Source: JAVBPR01 sp031549485
Lineage (GTDB): Bacteria; Bacillota; Clostridia; Oscillospirales; Feifaniaceae
DNA: 64,000 nucleotides
Reading direction: 5' to 3'
Assembly: GCA_031549485.1 (NCBI GenBank)
Contig: JAVBPR010000012.1
Coordinates: 62,001 to 126,000, forward strand
This document shows positions 7,702 through 17,300 of this stretch, piece after piece (position 1 is the stretch's first letter; each line of letters starts with the position of its first letter). The position numbers and the translations under genes were made by a program. A model generated the notes under the pieces. That model searched no databases, had not been told where the DNA came from, and saw nothing but the letters and a program-made list of their open reading frames with translations.

Positions 7702-10700
7702 ATGAAAAACAGAAAAATTAAAAGATTAATAGCGGGAATTCTGACACCTTTTCTTTTGGTTCAAATCGCTTTTGCGACCGAACTCGGTGAAACAATGCAT
7801 CAAAGTGATATCGATATCGGAATCGATACAAACCTTACGGCGCACTCGTTTTGGCACACCGCGAGCAATGTGCGCGAGCAGGAATACTACATAGACGCAT
7901 CGCCCAGCGAAACGGCGATGCCTGCCGTTGTATACGGAAATAAATTATACGGGAAATCGACTATAGATGATATAAATTCATATCTGCAAAAAAACAATAT
8001 CAACGCCGTTGCCGGAATAAATGCCGATTATTTCAGCCTTGACACCGGCTTGCCGCTGGGCATGGTCGTTACCGACGGAATTCTCCGCTGTTCTGACGCC
8101 GGATTTCTCGCCGTAGGATTCGACGGCGCGGGAAAAGCGTTTATCGGCAAACCGAATCTTAAAATGACTGCGGATATTTTAGACGAAGCGGGAAATACCG
8201 CAGGCGCTGTCGGGGTGGACCATTTAAACAAACTTCGCACACCATACGCGCTTTATATGTACACCTCGGATTTTTCAAGCAGCACCCAAACAAAAACAGA
8301 GGGGATAGATGTAATTCTCCGCATTCAAAGCGGCAGTTTAAAAATCGGCGGGGAAATAACCGCGATTGTCGAAAGCGTTTCGCAGTATAAAGGCGCGCTC
8401 GCGATAGCCGACGATATGATAATTATTTCCTGCGATTTAAAAGGTCCGCTCGATAAAATCTCGCCTTTTGCGGCGGGACAGACGGTTAAAATCCGCGTAT
8501 CGTCCGAGGACGACAGATTTAATAGCGCGCAGCATGCGGTTTCGGGATATGAAAAACTTGTAACGGACGGCGCGGTCGAGAGCGGCCTTGCGGCCGGCGC
8601 CGCGCCTCGGACATGCTTCGGCGTAAAAGCCGACGGCGGATTTATCATGTACGTTGTCGACGGAAGGCAATCCTCGAGTTACGGCCTTTCGCTTAAATCC
8701 TGCGCCCAGCGCATGGTAGAGCTCGGCGCGGTCGAAGCTATAAATTTTGACGGCGGCGGTTCCACCGTTCTTTCGGCGGAATATCCCGGTTCCGGCAAAC
8801 TCCAGGTGCTGAACTCCCCTTCGGACGGCGCTCTTCGCAAATGCGCCAATTATATTATGCTTGTAAATAAAACTGCGCCGACAACAAATGTTGAAAAGCT
8901 GTTTTTGTTTCCGTATGACAATCTTGTTCTCGGCGGCGGAGCGGTGAATTTCAGCATAAGGGCGACCGATAAAAATTATAATGCCGTGCCTTTTAGCGGT
9001 ACTCCCGAATATCTTACCGATGAAAATCTCGGCACCGTCACGCAGGACGGTGTTTTCACAGCGGGAAATGAAAGCGCGACAGGCAGAGTATTTGTAAAAA
9101 GCGGCGAAGCGTCCGGCTCCGCAACGGTGAAGGTCGTCGGAAAAGCGGACGAGCTTGTTCTTAAAAACGAGAAAACCGGCAAAGTTATTTACACGCTTTC
9201 TCCTAAGCTAGGCGAGAGCCTCAACTTATCGGCAACAGCTTACTACAATACATACGCGCTTAAAACAGTCGACACGCAGTTTAATTGGTCGGTAACAGGC
9301 GATATCGGAGCGATAACGGCTGACGGCGCGTTCACGGCGACCACCGTCCCGGGGGCGAGTGGCGTTATCAAAGCGGAACATAACGGCGTCAGCGTCGAAA
9401 TCCCGGTTACGGTCGGGAAAAAACCGGGCCTCATAGAAGATTTTGAGCAGTCAAATTACGCGACCGGAAAACAATCGGATACCTTGAAAATTACTGAAGA
9501 GAGAGATATCGAAAAAGTACGCTTCGGCAGGGTAAGCGGAAAACTGGCTTATAATCTTACCGCCGCGGGAACTCCGAACAATTTCGGAACGGCTGATATC
9601 TATAAAACTGTCAGCGGAGAACCGCAAAAACTTTATGCTTATGTATTCGGCAACGGAAGCGGCGCGGAAATAGGGGCTAATGTTTACGGTGATTCGGGCG
9701 AAAAATATATAAAACTCGGGACTCTTAACTTTACGGGATGGAAAAGGCTTGAAGCAGCCCTCCCCGCGGGAACGACTTCGGTTTTACAGATTGCGATTAC
9801 CAACACCGCGCCGGCAGCGGCAAGCGGAACTGTCTATATCGATCAAATTATCGCGGCGGCCGACGGCTTCAATGATGTAAAACCGCCCGAAATAACGATT
9901 ACCAATTCGGCGTCGGTGCTTGGGGCGGAGGGGATAACATTTACCGCGAAAGTAAGCGACGAGAGTATGCTTGCGTTTGATAAAACCGACGTCGCCCTCT
10001 ACCGCGACGGAGTGCCGGCGGATTTTAGCTTCGACTCCGAAAAGGGCGAGATAACGGCAAATATCAAAAATTTCGAGGATAACAACCTGCATAAAATAAC
10101 CGTTACGGCGGTTGACCTTTCGGGCAATATCGGAAGCAGGTCGGTTGATTATAATTTAGGAAAAACAACCGTTTTCGCGTTTGCCGACACGGCAGGTCAT
10201 TTTTCAAAAGAGTATGCTAATTTCCTTTTTGCAAAAGGAATTGTCAGCGGCGAGCTGGTGGGAGAAAACAGATATTTTTACCCGAATAATTATATGACAA
10301 GGCAGGAATTTGCCAAAATTATGACCGGATATTTGGGGCTCAAAGTTGATGACTACGCCGCGGTTTCGCTTCCGTTTGCAGATGCTTCTTCAATAGACTC
10401 CTGGGCGCTCCCATATGTCAAGGCGATTTATGCAAGCGGCGTTATTAAAGGAAAAGACGGCGGAAACGGAAAGCTCGTGTTCGATCCGAAAGGCTCGGTC
10501 ACAAGGGCGGAGCTGATAACGATAATCGGGCGAACGTCTCCCAAAGGATATCCGGAAGCGCAGATGAGCTTTGGCGATCTTTCGTCGGTTCCTGAATACG
10601 CCAAAGGGTTTCTCGGCAGCCTCGTCTGGCGGAATGTCGTATCAGGGTACGAGGACGGAACATTCAAGCCGAACCGCTCGGTTACGCGAGGCGAAATGGC

Positions 10701-10725
10701 AAAGATATTTTATAACGTGTTTTAA
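7702..10725 (+). CDS. Secreted NAGPA-type phosphodiester glycosidase with Ig-like and three SLH domains
   Basis: A 1007-residue exported wall protein. Order seen: signal peptide (1-26); a phosphodiester-glycosidase (NAGPA/DUF2233) domain at about 90-395 with AGINADYFS, GVKADGGFIMYVVDGRQ and INFDGGGSTVL; bacterial Ig-like repeats (about 400-570); a beta-rich carbohydrate-binding-like region (575-725); another Ig-like segment (730-815); and three SLH repeats (825-1007) containing YMTRQEFAKI, SVTRAELITI and SVTRGEMAKI. SLH repeats bind pyruvylated wall polymer, so the protein is held at the surface. The family hydrolyses GlcNAc-phosphodiester links; action on wall teichoic acid or capsule is inference. 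Ribosome site GAGGG before the ATG. Confidence 0.85.
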   Translation: MKNRKIKRLIAGILTPFLLVQIAFATELGETMHQSDIDIGIDTNLTAHSFWHTASNVREQEYYIDASPSETAMPAVVYGNKLYGKSTIDDINSYLQKNNINAVAGINADYFSLDTGLPLGMVVTDGILRCSDAGFLAVGFDGAGKAFIGKPNLKMTADILDEAGNTAGAVGVDHLNKLRTPYALYMYTSDFSSSTQTKTEGIDVILRIQSGSLKIGGEITAIVESVSQYKGALAIADDMIIISCDLKGPLDKISPFAAGQTVKIRVSSEDDRFNSAQHAVSGYEKLVTDGAVESGLAAGAAPRTCFGVKADGGFIMYVVDGRQSSSYGLSLKSCAQRMVELGAVEAINFDGGGSTVLSAEYPGSGKLQVLNSPSDGALRKCANYIMLVNKTAPTTNVEKLFLFPYDNLVLGGGAVNFSIRATDKNYNAVPFSGTPEYLTDENLGTVTQDGVFTAGNESATGRVFVKSGEASGSATVKVVGKADELVLKNEKTGKVIYTLSPKLGESLNLSATAYYNTYALKTVDTQFNWSVTGDIGAITADGAFTATTVPGASGVIKAEHNGVSVEIPVTVGKKPGLIEDFEQSNYATGKQSDTLKITEERDIEKVRFGRVSGKLAYNLTAAGTPNNFGTADIYKTVSGEPQKLYAYVFGNGSGAEIGANVYGDSGEKYIKLGTLNFTGWKRLEAALPAGTTSVLQIAITNTAPAAASGTVYIDQIIAAADGFNDVKPPEITITNSASVLGAEGITFTAKVSDESMLAFDKTDVALYRDGVPADFSFDSEKGEITANIKNFEDNNLHKITVTAVDLSGNIGSRSVDYNLGKTTVFAFADTAGHFSKEYANFLFAKGIVSGELVGENRYFYPNNYMTRQEFAKIMTGYLGLKVDDYAAVSLPFADASSIDSWALPYVKAIYASGVIKGKDGGNGKLVFDPKGSVTRAELITIIGRTSPKGYPEAQMSFGDLSSVPEYAKGFLGSLVWRNVVSGYEDGTFKPNRSVTRGEMAKIFYNVF

Positions 10726-10728
10726 ATA

Positions 10729-10763
10729 AAAAAAGGCTTTGGAAATTTTCCAAAGCCTTTTTT
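10729..10763. terminator. Bidirectional intrinsic terminator
   Basis: Inverted repeat AAAAAAGGCTTTGG with its complement around an AAATTTT centre, T-runs on both sides, between two convergent genes. Confidence 0.85.
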
Positions 10764-10785
10764 ATGCTTGTTTTAAAATATAAAA

Positions 10786-12102
10786 TTATTTATAGCTTTT
10801 ATAGAGCACTACCGCGCCTTTGCGGCTACTATTTTGCGAGTCTTGCTGTTTTTGCTCGGTTGTTGCGGGGGGCATGCCGCTGTTTCTGCGTTTTTTGCTT
10901 CTCGCGCCGCCTTTGTATGAGCCGTAGCCGGTAAAATTATTTTTCTGCGGTTTTGCAAGCTCGCCGAAATCCGCTTTAAAGGGATAATCCTCGGCAGGCT
11001 CGATTTCGCGACCGATAAGTTTTTCGATATCTTTTAAAAGGAACCTCTCTTCGCTGTCGCAAAAAGAAAGGGCGATTCCCTCGCGGCCTGCTCTTCCTGT
11101 TCTGCCGATACGGTGAACGTAAGTTTCGGGAACGTCGGGCAGGTCGAAGTTGATAACATAAGGAAGATCGCTTATATCGATGCCTCGCGCTGCTATATCG
11201 GTGGCGACAAGCACCTTGATTTGGCGTTTTTTAAATTTGGTAAGCGCCGATTGGCGGGCATTTTGGGATTTATCGCCGTGAATTGCGTCGGCAGAAACGC
11301 CGCCCGCAAGAAGCTCTTTGCAAACCCTGTTCGCGCCGTGTTTTGTCTTGGTAAAGACGAGCACCGAAGGCGCGGAAAGATCTTTCATGAGGTAAAGGAG
11401 CAAGCTCCGCTTGTTCCGCTTTTCCACAAAGTATATTTTTTGCGAAATTGCGTCGACAGGGGAGGAAACGGGGGTGACGGCGACCTTAACAGGATCGTTT
11501 AAAATTGAGTCGGCAAGGTGCGCTATTTCTTTCGGCATGGTGGCCGAAAAAAGCATTGTCTGGCGCTCTTTCGGGATTTTCGAAATTACCCTTTTCACAT
11601 CCGGGAAAAAGCCCATATCGAGCATTCTGTCCGCCTCGTCAAGGACGAAAAAAGAAATATCGGAGAGCTTAACAATTTTTTGATTAATAAGGTCGATAAG
11701 TCTGCCCGGGGTGGCGATAAGTATGTCCGCGCCTTTTCGGAGCGCCGCTTCCTGCGGCCGCTGCGAAACGCCGCCGAAGATTACGACGTTGCGAAGACCG
11801 GTATATTTGCCGTATCCGGTAAAACTTTCGGCAATTTGTGCCGCAAGCTCACGCGTCGGGGTAAGGATAAGCGCGCGGATAACCGGTTTTCCGACGGTTT
11901 TGCTTTTATAAAGCGACTGAAGAATCGGCAGGGCAAACGCGGCGGTTTTGCCGGTTCCTGTCTGCGCGCAGCCGAGCAGGTCGCGCCCCGCCAAAAGGGG
12001 CGGAAGCGCCTCGCTTTGAATCGGGGTTGGTTTTTGGTAGCCCTCGTTGCCGATGGCTTTTAAAATGGGCTCTATCAGCCCGAGGTCGTTAAATGAAGTC
12101 AC
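10786..12102 (-). CDS. DEAD-box RNA helicase, RhlE/CshA type
   Basis: ATP-dependent RNA helicase of about 438 residues. Motifs seen in order: Q motif (GYQKPTPIQ), Walker A AQTGTGKT, PTRELA, GG, TPGRL, DEAD, SAT, then the helicase C domain with ARGID and HRIGRTGRAG. A short basic C-terminal tail rich in Lys, Arg, Gly and Gln follows, as in RhlE-type proteins. The frame stays open upstream, but the first family-like residues are TSFNDLGL, directly after a GTG at 12100-12102 preceded by AGAGAG; the longer reading would run into the terminator of the gene upstream. Likely role in cold adaptation, ribosome assembly or mRNA turnover. Confidence 0.88.
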   Translation of the reverse strand: MTSFNDLGLIEPILKAIGNEGYQKPTPIQSEALPPLLAGRDLLGCAQTGTGKTAAFALPILQSLYKSKTVGKPVIRALILTPTRELAAQIAESFTGYGKYTGLRNVVIFGGVSQRPQEAALRKGADILIATPGRLIDLINQKIVKLSDISFFVLDEADRMLDMGFFPDVKRVISKIPKERQTMLFSATMPKEIAHLADSILNDPVKVAVTPVSSPVDAISQKIYFVEKRNKRSLLLYLMKDLSAPSVLVFTKTKHGANRVCKELLAGGVSADAIHGDKSQNARQSALTKFKKRQIKVLVATDIAARGIDISDLPYVINFDLPDVPETYVHRIGRTGRAGREGIALSFCDSEERFLLKDIEKLIGREIEPAEDYPFKADFGELAKPQKNNFTGYGSYKGGARSKKRRNSGMPPATTEQKQQDSQNSSRKGAVVLYKSYK

Positions 12103-12128
12103 AAAAATCTCTCTTTCACTAAAATACA

Positions 12129-12148
12129 GGGGGAACTTTAGTTCCCCC
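12129..12148 (-). terminator. Terminator-like hairpin after the M15 peptidase gene
   Basis: GGGGGAAC/GTTCCCCC with a TTTA loop, 14 nt beyond the stop of the minus-strand gene at 12162. The T-tract after it is weak, so termination may be partial and the helicase may be cotranscribed. Confidence 0.6.
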
Positions 12149-12161
12149 ATAATAAATATTA

Positions 12162-13613
12162 TCAGGTTCCGCCCAGCGAAAAATGCATATAGTCTACGGT
12201 TCCGCTGTTCCAGCCGACTCCGCCCCAAAACCAGCCGTAATCGTAAAAGGTCTTTACGACGATTCCGTCTTCCGGCATAGAATAGGGGTCTTCACCGGGC
12301 TTCCAATGGCTTCCGACGACTTTGCCGTTTGCGTAAACGCAATAATTTTCATTTGAGTTAATATCAACCGACGAGCCGACGCTGTGCTCGCTTTTTCCGC
12401 TGCCATAGCGGAATCCGCCCACCTCTTTTATCGGGAACTGCTCAGGGCTTTCGAATATCTTCTGAAAAATCTCGTAAACTTCGCCGGCTAAGTTTTTGTT
12501 TACCGTAACCCAAATAGTCGACGCATATTTTTTTCCGGATTTGTCGATTTTCCAGACGTTAATCTTGACGTCTTTCATGTTCTTTTTCGCTTCCGCTTCG
12601 GTCGCGTAAGAAAATTCGCCGTTTTCGCCGTAAATAATGTCTTTATACGACAGGAATTTCACCTTAACCTGACCGTAATGTATCGACGGTTTGCCTTTTT
12701 GGTCGACCGGAATAACGATAAGCGATAGGTTTCCGGTGGTGCTGTAGTCAAAGGGCAATATTTCGGTCTCGGTCACTTCAACCTCGCTGTACGCGCTGAT
12801 TAGATTATCATAAACATGATATACGCGATACGACACCGCGCCCTCGACCGGCTCCCACGAAAGGACATATTCGGTCGCGCGGGAAGACCGCAGCCGCTGG
12901 TCGTTTTCGGTTGTGATTTTCGGGGCGGCAAGCCTGCTGTAACCGCCGCTTTCAACGTCGGGCAACGGCTTAAACATCGAATAGCATCGCACCAGCATGG
13001 CAAGAGCCTGCTCGCCGGTGCATGTCCCGTTTGGAGTAAATTCAGAAAGGTCGTTTCCGCGGATAATCGAGTTGCTCGCAAGGTAGCCGACAGGAGTTTT
13101 GGCATAGCCTGCAATAGTTCCGCCGTCAACAAATTTCGAAATAGCGGCGTCGGCCTCGATATCGCTGAACTTGATGTTGGGCGATAAACAGGTGAGAAGA
13201 TTATAAATCATTTTTGCAAGGTCTTGACGCTTTATGTTTTCGTATGGCATAAATGTGCCGTCCGGAAAACCGCCGACAATACCCAAAGTATAGGCTTTTA
13301 GGACGTGCTCGTCCCGCGTGTCGCTGAAAACATCATAGCTTTTAATCTTGATTTTTTCGGTGGGGTTCAGCGCTTCATAGGTTCGGACGACCGAATAGCA
13401 AAAATCAATTCGCGAAATTTCGGGAAGCGTGCTTTTGCGGTAAATTCCGAGCATATAGGCCTGCGCCATAGATTCGGTAGCCCACGTGCTGAAAAGCGGA
13501 TTCTGCGAGTAACCCTCGGGCCAAAGAGAGCCCGAAGCCTCTGCGGCAACGCCGGACGGAAGAGCGGAAAAAACTAAAACCAAAACAAGGATAATAGCAA
13601 TTGCCCTTTTCAT
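12162..13613 (-). CDS. SLH-anchored M15-family (VanY/CwlK-like) peptidoglycan peptidase
   Basis: A 483-residue secreted wall enzyme. Signal peptide 1-24 ends near GVAAEA. Three SLH-like repeats lie at about 35-215 (for example YDVFSDTRDEHVLKAYTLGI). A fibronectin III-like module follows at 225-310. The C-terminal catalytic domain shows SEHSVGSSVDIN and DYMHFSLGG, the zinc-binding S-x-H-x-x-G-x-x-x-D and D-x-M-H signatures of M15 peptidases, which cut D-Ala-D-Ala or L-Ala-D-Glu bonds. The ATG at 13613 is preceded by GAGGG four bases away; an ATG five codons earlier has no ribosome site. Driven by the promoter at 13642-13669 shared with pth. SLH repeats at the N-terminus rather than the C-terminus differ from the neighbouring 7702 protein. 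Confidence 0.87.
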   Translation of the reverse strand: MKRAIAIILVLVLVFSALPSGVAAEASGSLWPEGYSQNPLFSTWATESMAQAYMLGIYRKSTLPEISRIDFCYSVVRTYEALNPTEKIKIKSYDVFSDTRDEHVLKAYTLGIVGGFPDGTFMPYENIKRQDLAKMIYNLLTCLSPNIKFSDIEADAAISKFVDGGTIAGYAKTPVGYLASNSIIRGNDLSEFTPNGTCTGEQALAMLVRCYSMFKPLPDVESGGYSRLAAPKITTENDQRLRSSRATEYVLSWEPVEGAVSYRVYHVYDNLISAYSEVEVTETEILPFDYSTTGNLSLIVIPVDQKGKPSIHYGQVKVKFLSYKDIIYGENGEFSYATEAEAKKNMKDVKINVWKIDKSGKKYASTIWVTVNKNLAGEVYEIFQKIFESPEQFPIKEVGGFRYGSGKSEHSVGSSVDINSNENYCVYANGKVVGSHWKPGEDPYSMPEDGIVVKTFYDYGWFWGGVGWNSGTVDYMHFSLGGT

Positions 13614-13641
13614 ATTTCCCTCACACATATTTATTTAATCT

Positions 13642-13669
13642 ATTATAACAATAAAATAGGCTCTTGCAA
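13642..13669 (-). promoter_or_regulatory. Promoter of the M15 peptidase gene, sharing its -35 with pth
   Basis: On the minus strand: TTGCAA (13669-13664), 16-bp spacer, perfect TATAAT (13647-13642). Leader about 22 nt with a GAGGG ribosome site. The hexamer TTGCAA is its own reverse complement and is also the -35 of the plus-strand promoter. Confidence 0.65.
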
Positions 13670-13691
13670 AGAGATAACTTTGCTTTATAAT
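13664..13691 (+). promoter_or_regulatory. Promoter of pth, giving a leaderless transcript
   Basis: TTGCAA (13664-13669), 16-bp spacer, perfect TATAAT (13686-13691). Standard spacing puts the transcript start at 13698, the A of the pth ATG. No Shine-Dalgarno sequence precedes that ATG. Confidence 0.65.
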
Positions 13692-13697
13692 TGATTT

Positions 13698-14312
13698 ATG
13701 AGTATTTTTGATTTATTTAAGAAAATAGAACAGCCGGCGGGGAAGATTGAATTCATTATAGTCGGGCTTGGAAATCCTGGAAAAAATTATGAAAAAAGCA
13801 GACATAATGCGGGATTTTTGTGCATCGATTATATTGCGCAATATTTCTCGGCGAGCGTTACGCGCGCAAAATGGCAGGCTTTTGTCGGCGAGGCGGTAAT
13901 CGGAGGAAAAAGGGCGCTCTTGATGAAACCGCAGACTTTTATGAATAATTCGGGAATTGCGGTGCGCGAAGCGGCGGATTTTTATAAAATTCCGCCCGAG
14001 AATGTCTTTGTGATTTTTGATGATATTTCGCTTGCAGCGGGAAAACAGAGAATCCGGCGAAAAGGCTCGGACGGCGGACATAACGGGATAAAATCGATAA
14101 TATATAACCTTGAAAGCGACGAATTTCCGCGCTACAAAATCGGGGTGGGCGAGCGAAAGGATAAAGAAGCGGACCTCGCAAGGCATGTTCTCGGAAACTT
14201 TTCAAAAGAAGAGGAAAAGGCGGTTTTCGAGAGCTTCAAAAAATGCGGCGAGATTTTGCCGCTGATTCTTTCGGGGCTGATAGATGCCGCGATGAATGAG
14301 GTAAACGGGTGA
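13698..14312 (+). CDS. pth: Peptidyl-tRNA hydrolase
   Basis: Releases peptides from prematurely dropped peptidyl-tRNAs, recycling tRNA. At 204 residues it has the usual core (VGLGNPG at 22-28, catalytic His36 in RHNAGF, FDD and GGHNG further on) plus an N-terminal extension of about 18 residues (MSIFDLFKKIEQPAGKIEF), as I recall in related Clostridia. No ribosome site is seen before ATG 13698, while a perfect promoter ends 6 nt upstream, so it may be translated from a leaderless mRNA. A start further in would have to use ATT. The mfd start follows 10 nt after the stop, so pth-mfd are cotranscribed. Confidence 0.93.
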   Translation: MSIFDLFKKIEQPAGKIEFIIVGLGNPGKNYEKSRHNAGFLCIDYIAQYFSASVTRAKWQAFVGEAVIGGKRALLMKPQTFMNNSGIAVREAADFYKIPPENVFVIFDDISLAAGKQRIRRKGSDGGHNGIKSIIYNLESDEFPRYKIGVGERKDKEADLARHVLGNFSKEEEKAVFESFKKCGEILPLILSGLIDAAMNEVNG

Positions 14313-14322
14313 GGGCGAAATT

Positions 14323-17300
14323 TTGAGCTATTTATCCGAAATACTAAATAAAGATTCCGATTTCCGGGAGCTGTCGGCGGCGATTTCAAACGGCGCGGCA
14401 GCGGCGATAACCGGCACGGCACAGGTGCAAAAAGTTCATCTGTGCTTTTCGTTGTGCCAAAATCGGCCGCTCATGTTTATCGCGGCGGACGAGAGGGAAG
14501 CAAATAAAGCAAAAGAGCTGTTTGCAGCGCTTTTTTTGAAAAAAGTGCATTTTTATCCGCAGAACGATTATTGTTTTGCGGATGTTTCGGGCGCTTCGCG
14601 CGAATGGGAAAACCTTCGCCTGTCGGTGCTTTCGTCGATTTTAAACGAGGATAATCCGATAATAATTACAACGGCGGATGCCGTTTGCCGAAGAACTCCG
14701 CCGCCAGAAAAAATCGGGATGAAGTCGGTAGCGGTCGGCGAAAACCTGGCGCAGCAAGACCTCGTTTTCTATCTTGTAAACTGCGGATACAGCAAAACCG
14801 GAATGGTAGAGGGCGCGGGCCAATTCGCGGTTCGCGGCGGAATTGTCGATGTTTTCAGCCCGAATATGGACGCCCCCGCGCGAATCGAATTTTTCGGCGA
14901 TGAAATCGACCAAATAAGCATTTTCGAAGTCGAATCCCAGCGCAGGATAAGCCAGCAAAAATCTTGTTCGATAGCTCCGGCCCGTGAAAATGTTTTTGAC
15001 AGCGAAACACTTGCTGCGAAGCTAAAAAAACTTTATAACGCCGCGGCGAGAAAAGGCAATACCGCGGCGGCGTCAAAGCTCGCCGCCGACATCGAGATGA
15101 TAGAAGCCGGAATATCGCCCGAAAATCCGGACAGGTTTTTGAACCTGATTTATGACAGGATTTATACAATTTTTGACTATTTAAAGCCGGAAACGCTAAT
15201 AGCGGTAAGCGAGAGCTTTGATGTTGAGGAAAGAATAAAAAACTTTTCAAAACTGCTTTCGGAGGATATAAAATCCGCGCTTGAAAAAGGCGCGCTTTTC
15301 GGCGAGATGTCGCATGAATTGGCGCTTTCAAAAGCCGATTTTTGGCGCTTTGCCGCCAAGTTCCCGCTCGCTTTCTTTAATCTGCTTCCGCGCGGGAAAT
15401 ATCCGATTGCGCCCGGGTTTTTATTAAATTTTGTATCAAAACAGCTTCCCGCCTCGGGCGGAAATATCGACCTGCTTATCGAGGATATAGAGAATTACCG
15501 CGAAAAAAGCTATGAAATCTCGATATTCTGCGGAAACGAAAAGCGCGCTGAAAGTCTTGCGGATATTTTGCGAAAAAAAGGATATAAGCTCGCGCTGCTA
15601 TCCGCCGACTCCGATTTCACCGCCGGGCAGGATATTATCTGCATCTTCGCAACTCCGCTGCCTTCGGGCGCGGAGTACAGCAAGGCGGGAATCGTCTTTC
15701 TATGCGACGGCGCGGTAACGGGCGAGCACAGGAAAAAGCGCGCGTTTAAAAAACGGGCGGGCGAAAAAATCAAAACCTATAACGACCTCACTGTTTTTGA
15801 TTATGTCGTTCACGCCGCATACGGTATCGGGCAGTATCTCGGCATCGAAAAACTCACCGTTGAGGGCGTTACGAAGGATTATATTAAAATAAAATACGCC
15901 GGAACAGATATGCTCTATGTCCCGGCAGGGCAGCTTGACCTGCTCTCGAAATTTGTCAGCGGCGGCGAGGGCGCGAAAGTTAGGCTCAGCAAAATGGGCG
16001 GCACCGATTGGGTAAAGACCAAACTCCGCGTTAAAAAATCGGTCGGCGATATGGCGGACGGCCTTATTAAACTTTACGCCGAGCGAAGCGCCGTAAAGGG
16101 ATTTGCTTTTTCACAGGACAGCGACTGGCAGGGCGATTTTGAGCAGAGCTTTGTTTATAGGGAAACTGACGACCAGCTCCGTTCTGCGCAGGAAATAAAA
16201 AAAGACATGGAAAAACCCACTCCGATGGACCGCTTGCTCTGCGGCGACGTTGGTTTCGGCAAGACCGAAGTAGCGCTTCGCGCGGCATTCAAATGCGTGA
16301 TGGACGGCAAACAGTGCGCCATTTTGGTGCCGACAACCATCCTTGCATGGCAGCATTACCAAACGGTGCTAAGCAGGTTCTCAGGGTTCCCTGTAAAGGC
16401 GGATAACTTGTCACGATTCCGCACCCCGAAACAGCAAAAAGAAATAATAAAAAAACTTCGCCGCGGCGAAATTGATATATTAATCGGTACTCACAGAATC
16501 CTGCAAAAAGATATTGTTTTTAAGGATTTGGGACTTGTTATAATCGACGAGGAGCAGCGTTTCGGCGTCACCCATAAGGAAAAACTAAAGCAAATGACAA
16601 AAGAGGTCGACTGCCTAACCCTCACGGCAACCCCGATACCGAGAACGCTGAATATGGCGCTTTCGGGAATACGCGACCTCTCGCTTATCGAGGAGGCACC
16701 CGGAAGCAGGCAGCCGGTGCAGACTTATGTTGTCGAGCATGAAAAAGGACTGTTTGAAGAGGCGATTCGAAGGGAACTTCGCCGCGGCGGGCAGGTGTTT
16801 TACCTGCATAACCGAGTGGAATCGATAGTGCAGTGCGCAGCGAAACTCGCCGAGGCATTTCCCGACGCGAATATCGGAATAGGACACGGCAAAATGGCGG
16901 AAGAGGAACTTTCGAAAGTCTGGGGCGATATGGTAAGCGGAGATCTCGATATCCTCGTTTGTACAACGATAATCGAAACGGGAATAGATATCCCGAATGC
17001 GAACACGCTGATTATCGAGGACGCGGACAGACTCGGGCTTTCGCAACTCTATCAGATCCGCGGCAGGGTTGGGCGAAGCGAACGCCGCGCATATGTTTAT
17101 TTTACCTACCGCCGCGGAAAATCGCTCAACGAGGACGCGGTAAAACGCCTTGCGGCGATAAAGGAATTTACCGAATTCAACAGCGGCTACAAAATCGCGA
17201 TGCGCGACCTTGAAATCCGCGGCGCGGGAAATGTGCTCGGCGCCGAGCAGCACGGGCATATGGAGAGCGTCGGATATGATATGTATATGAAACTTCTCGA

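Noticed and set aside
12103..12228. Extended N-terminus of the DEAD-box helicase
   Set aside because: The added residues are unlike the family, overlap the terminator of the upstream gene, and the GTG at 12102 has a ribosome site.
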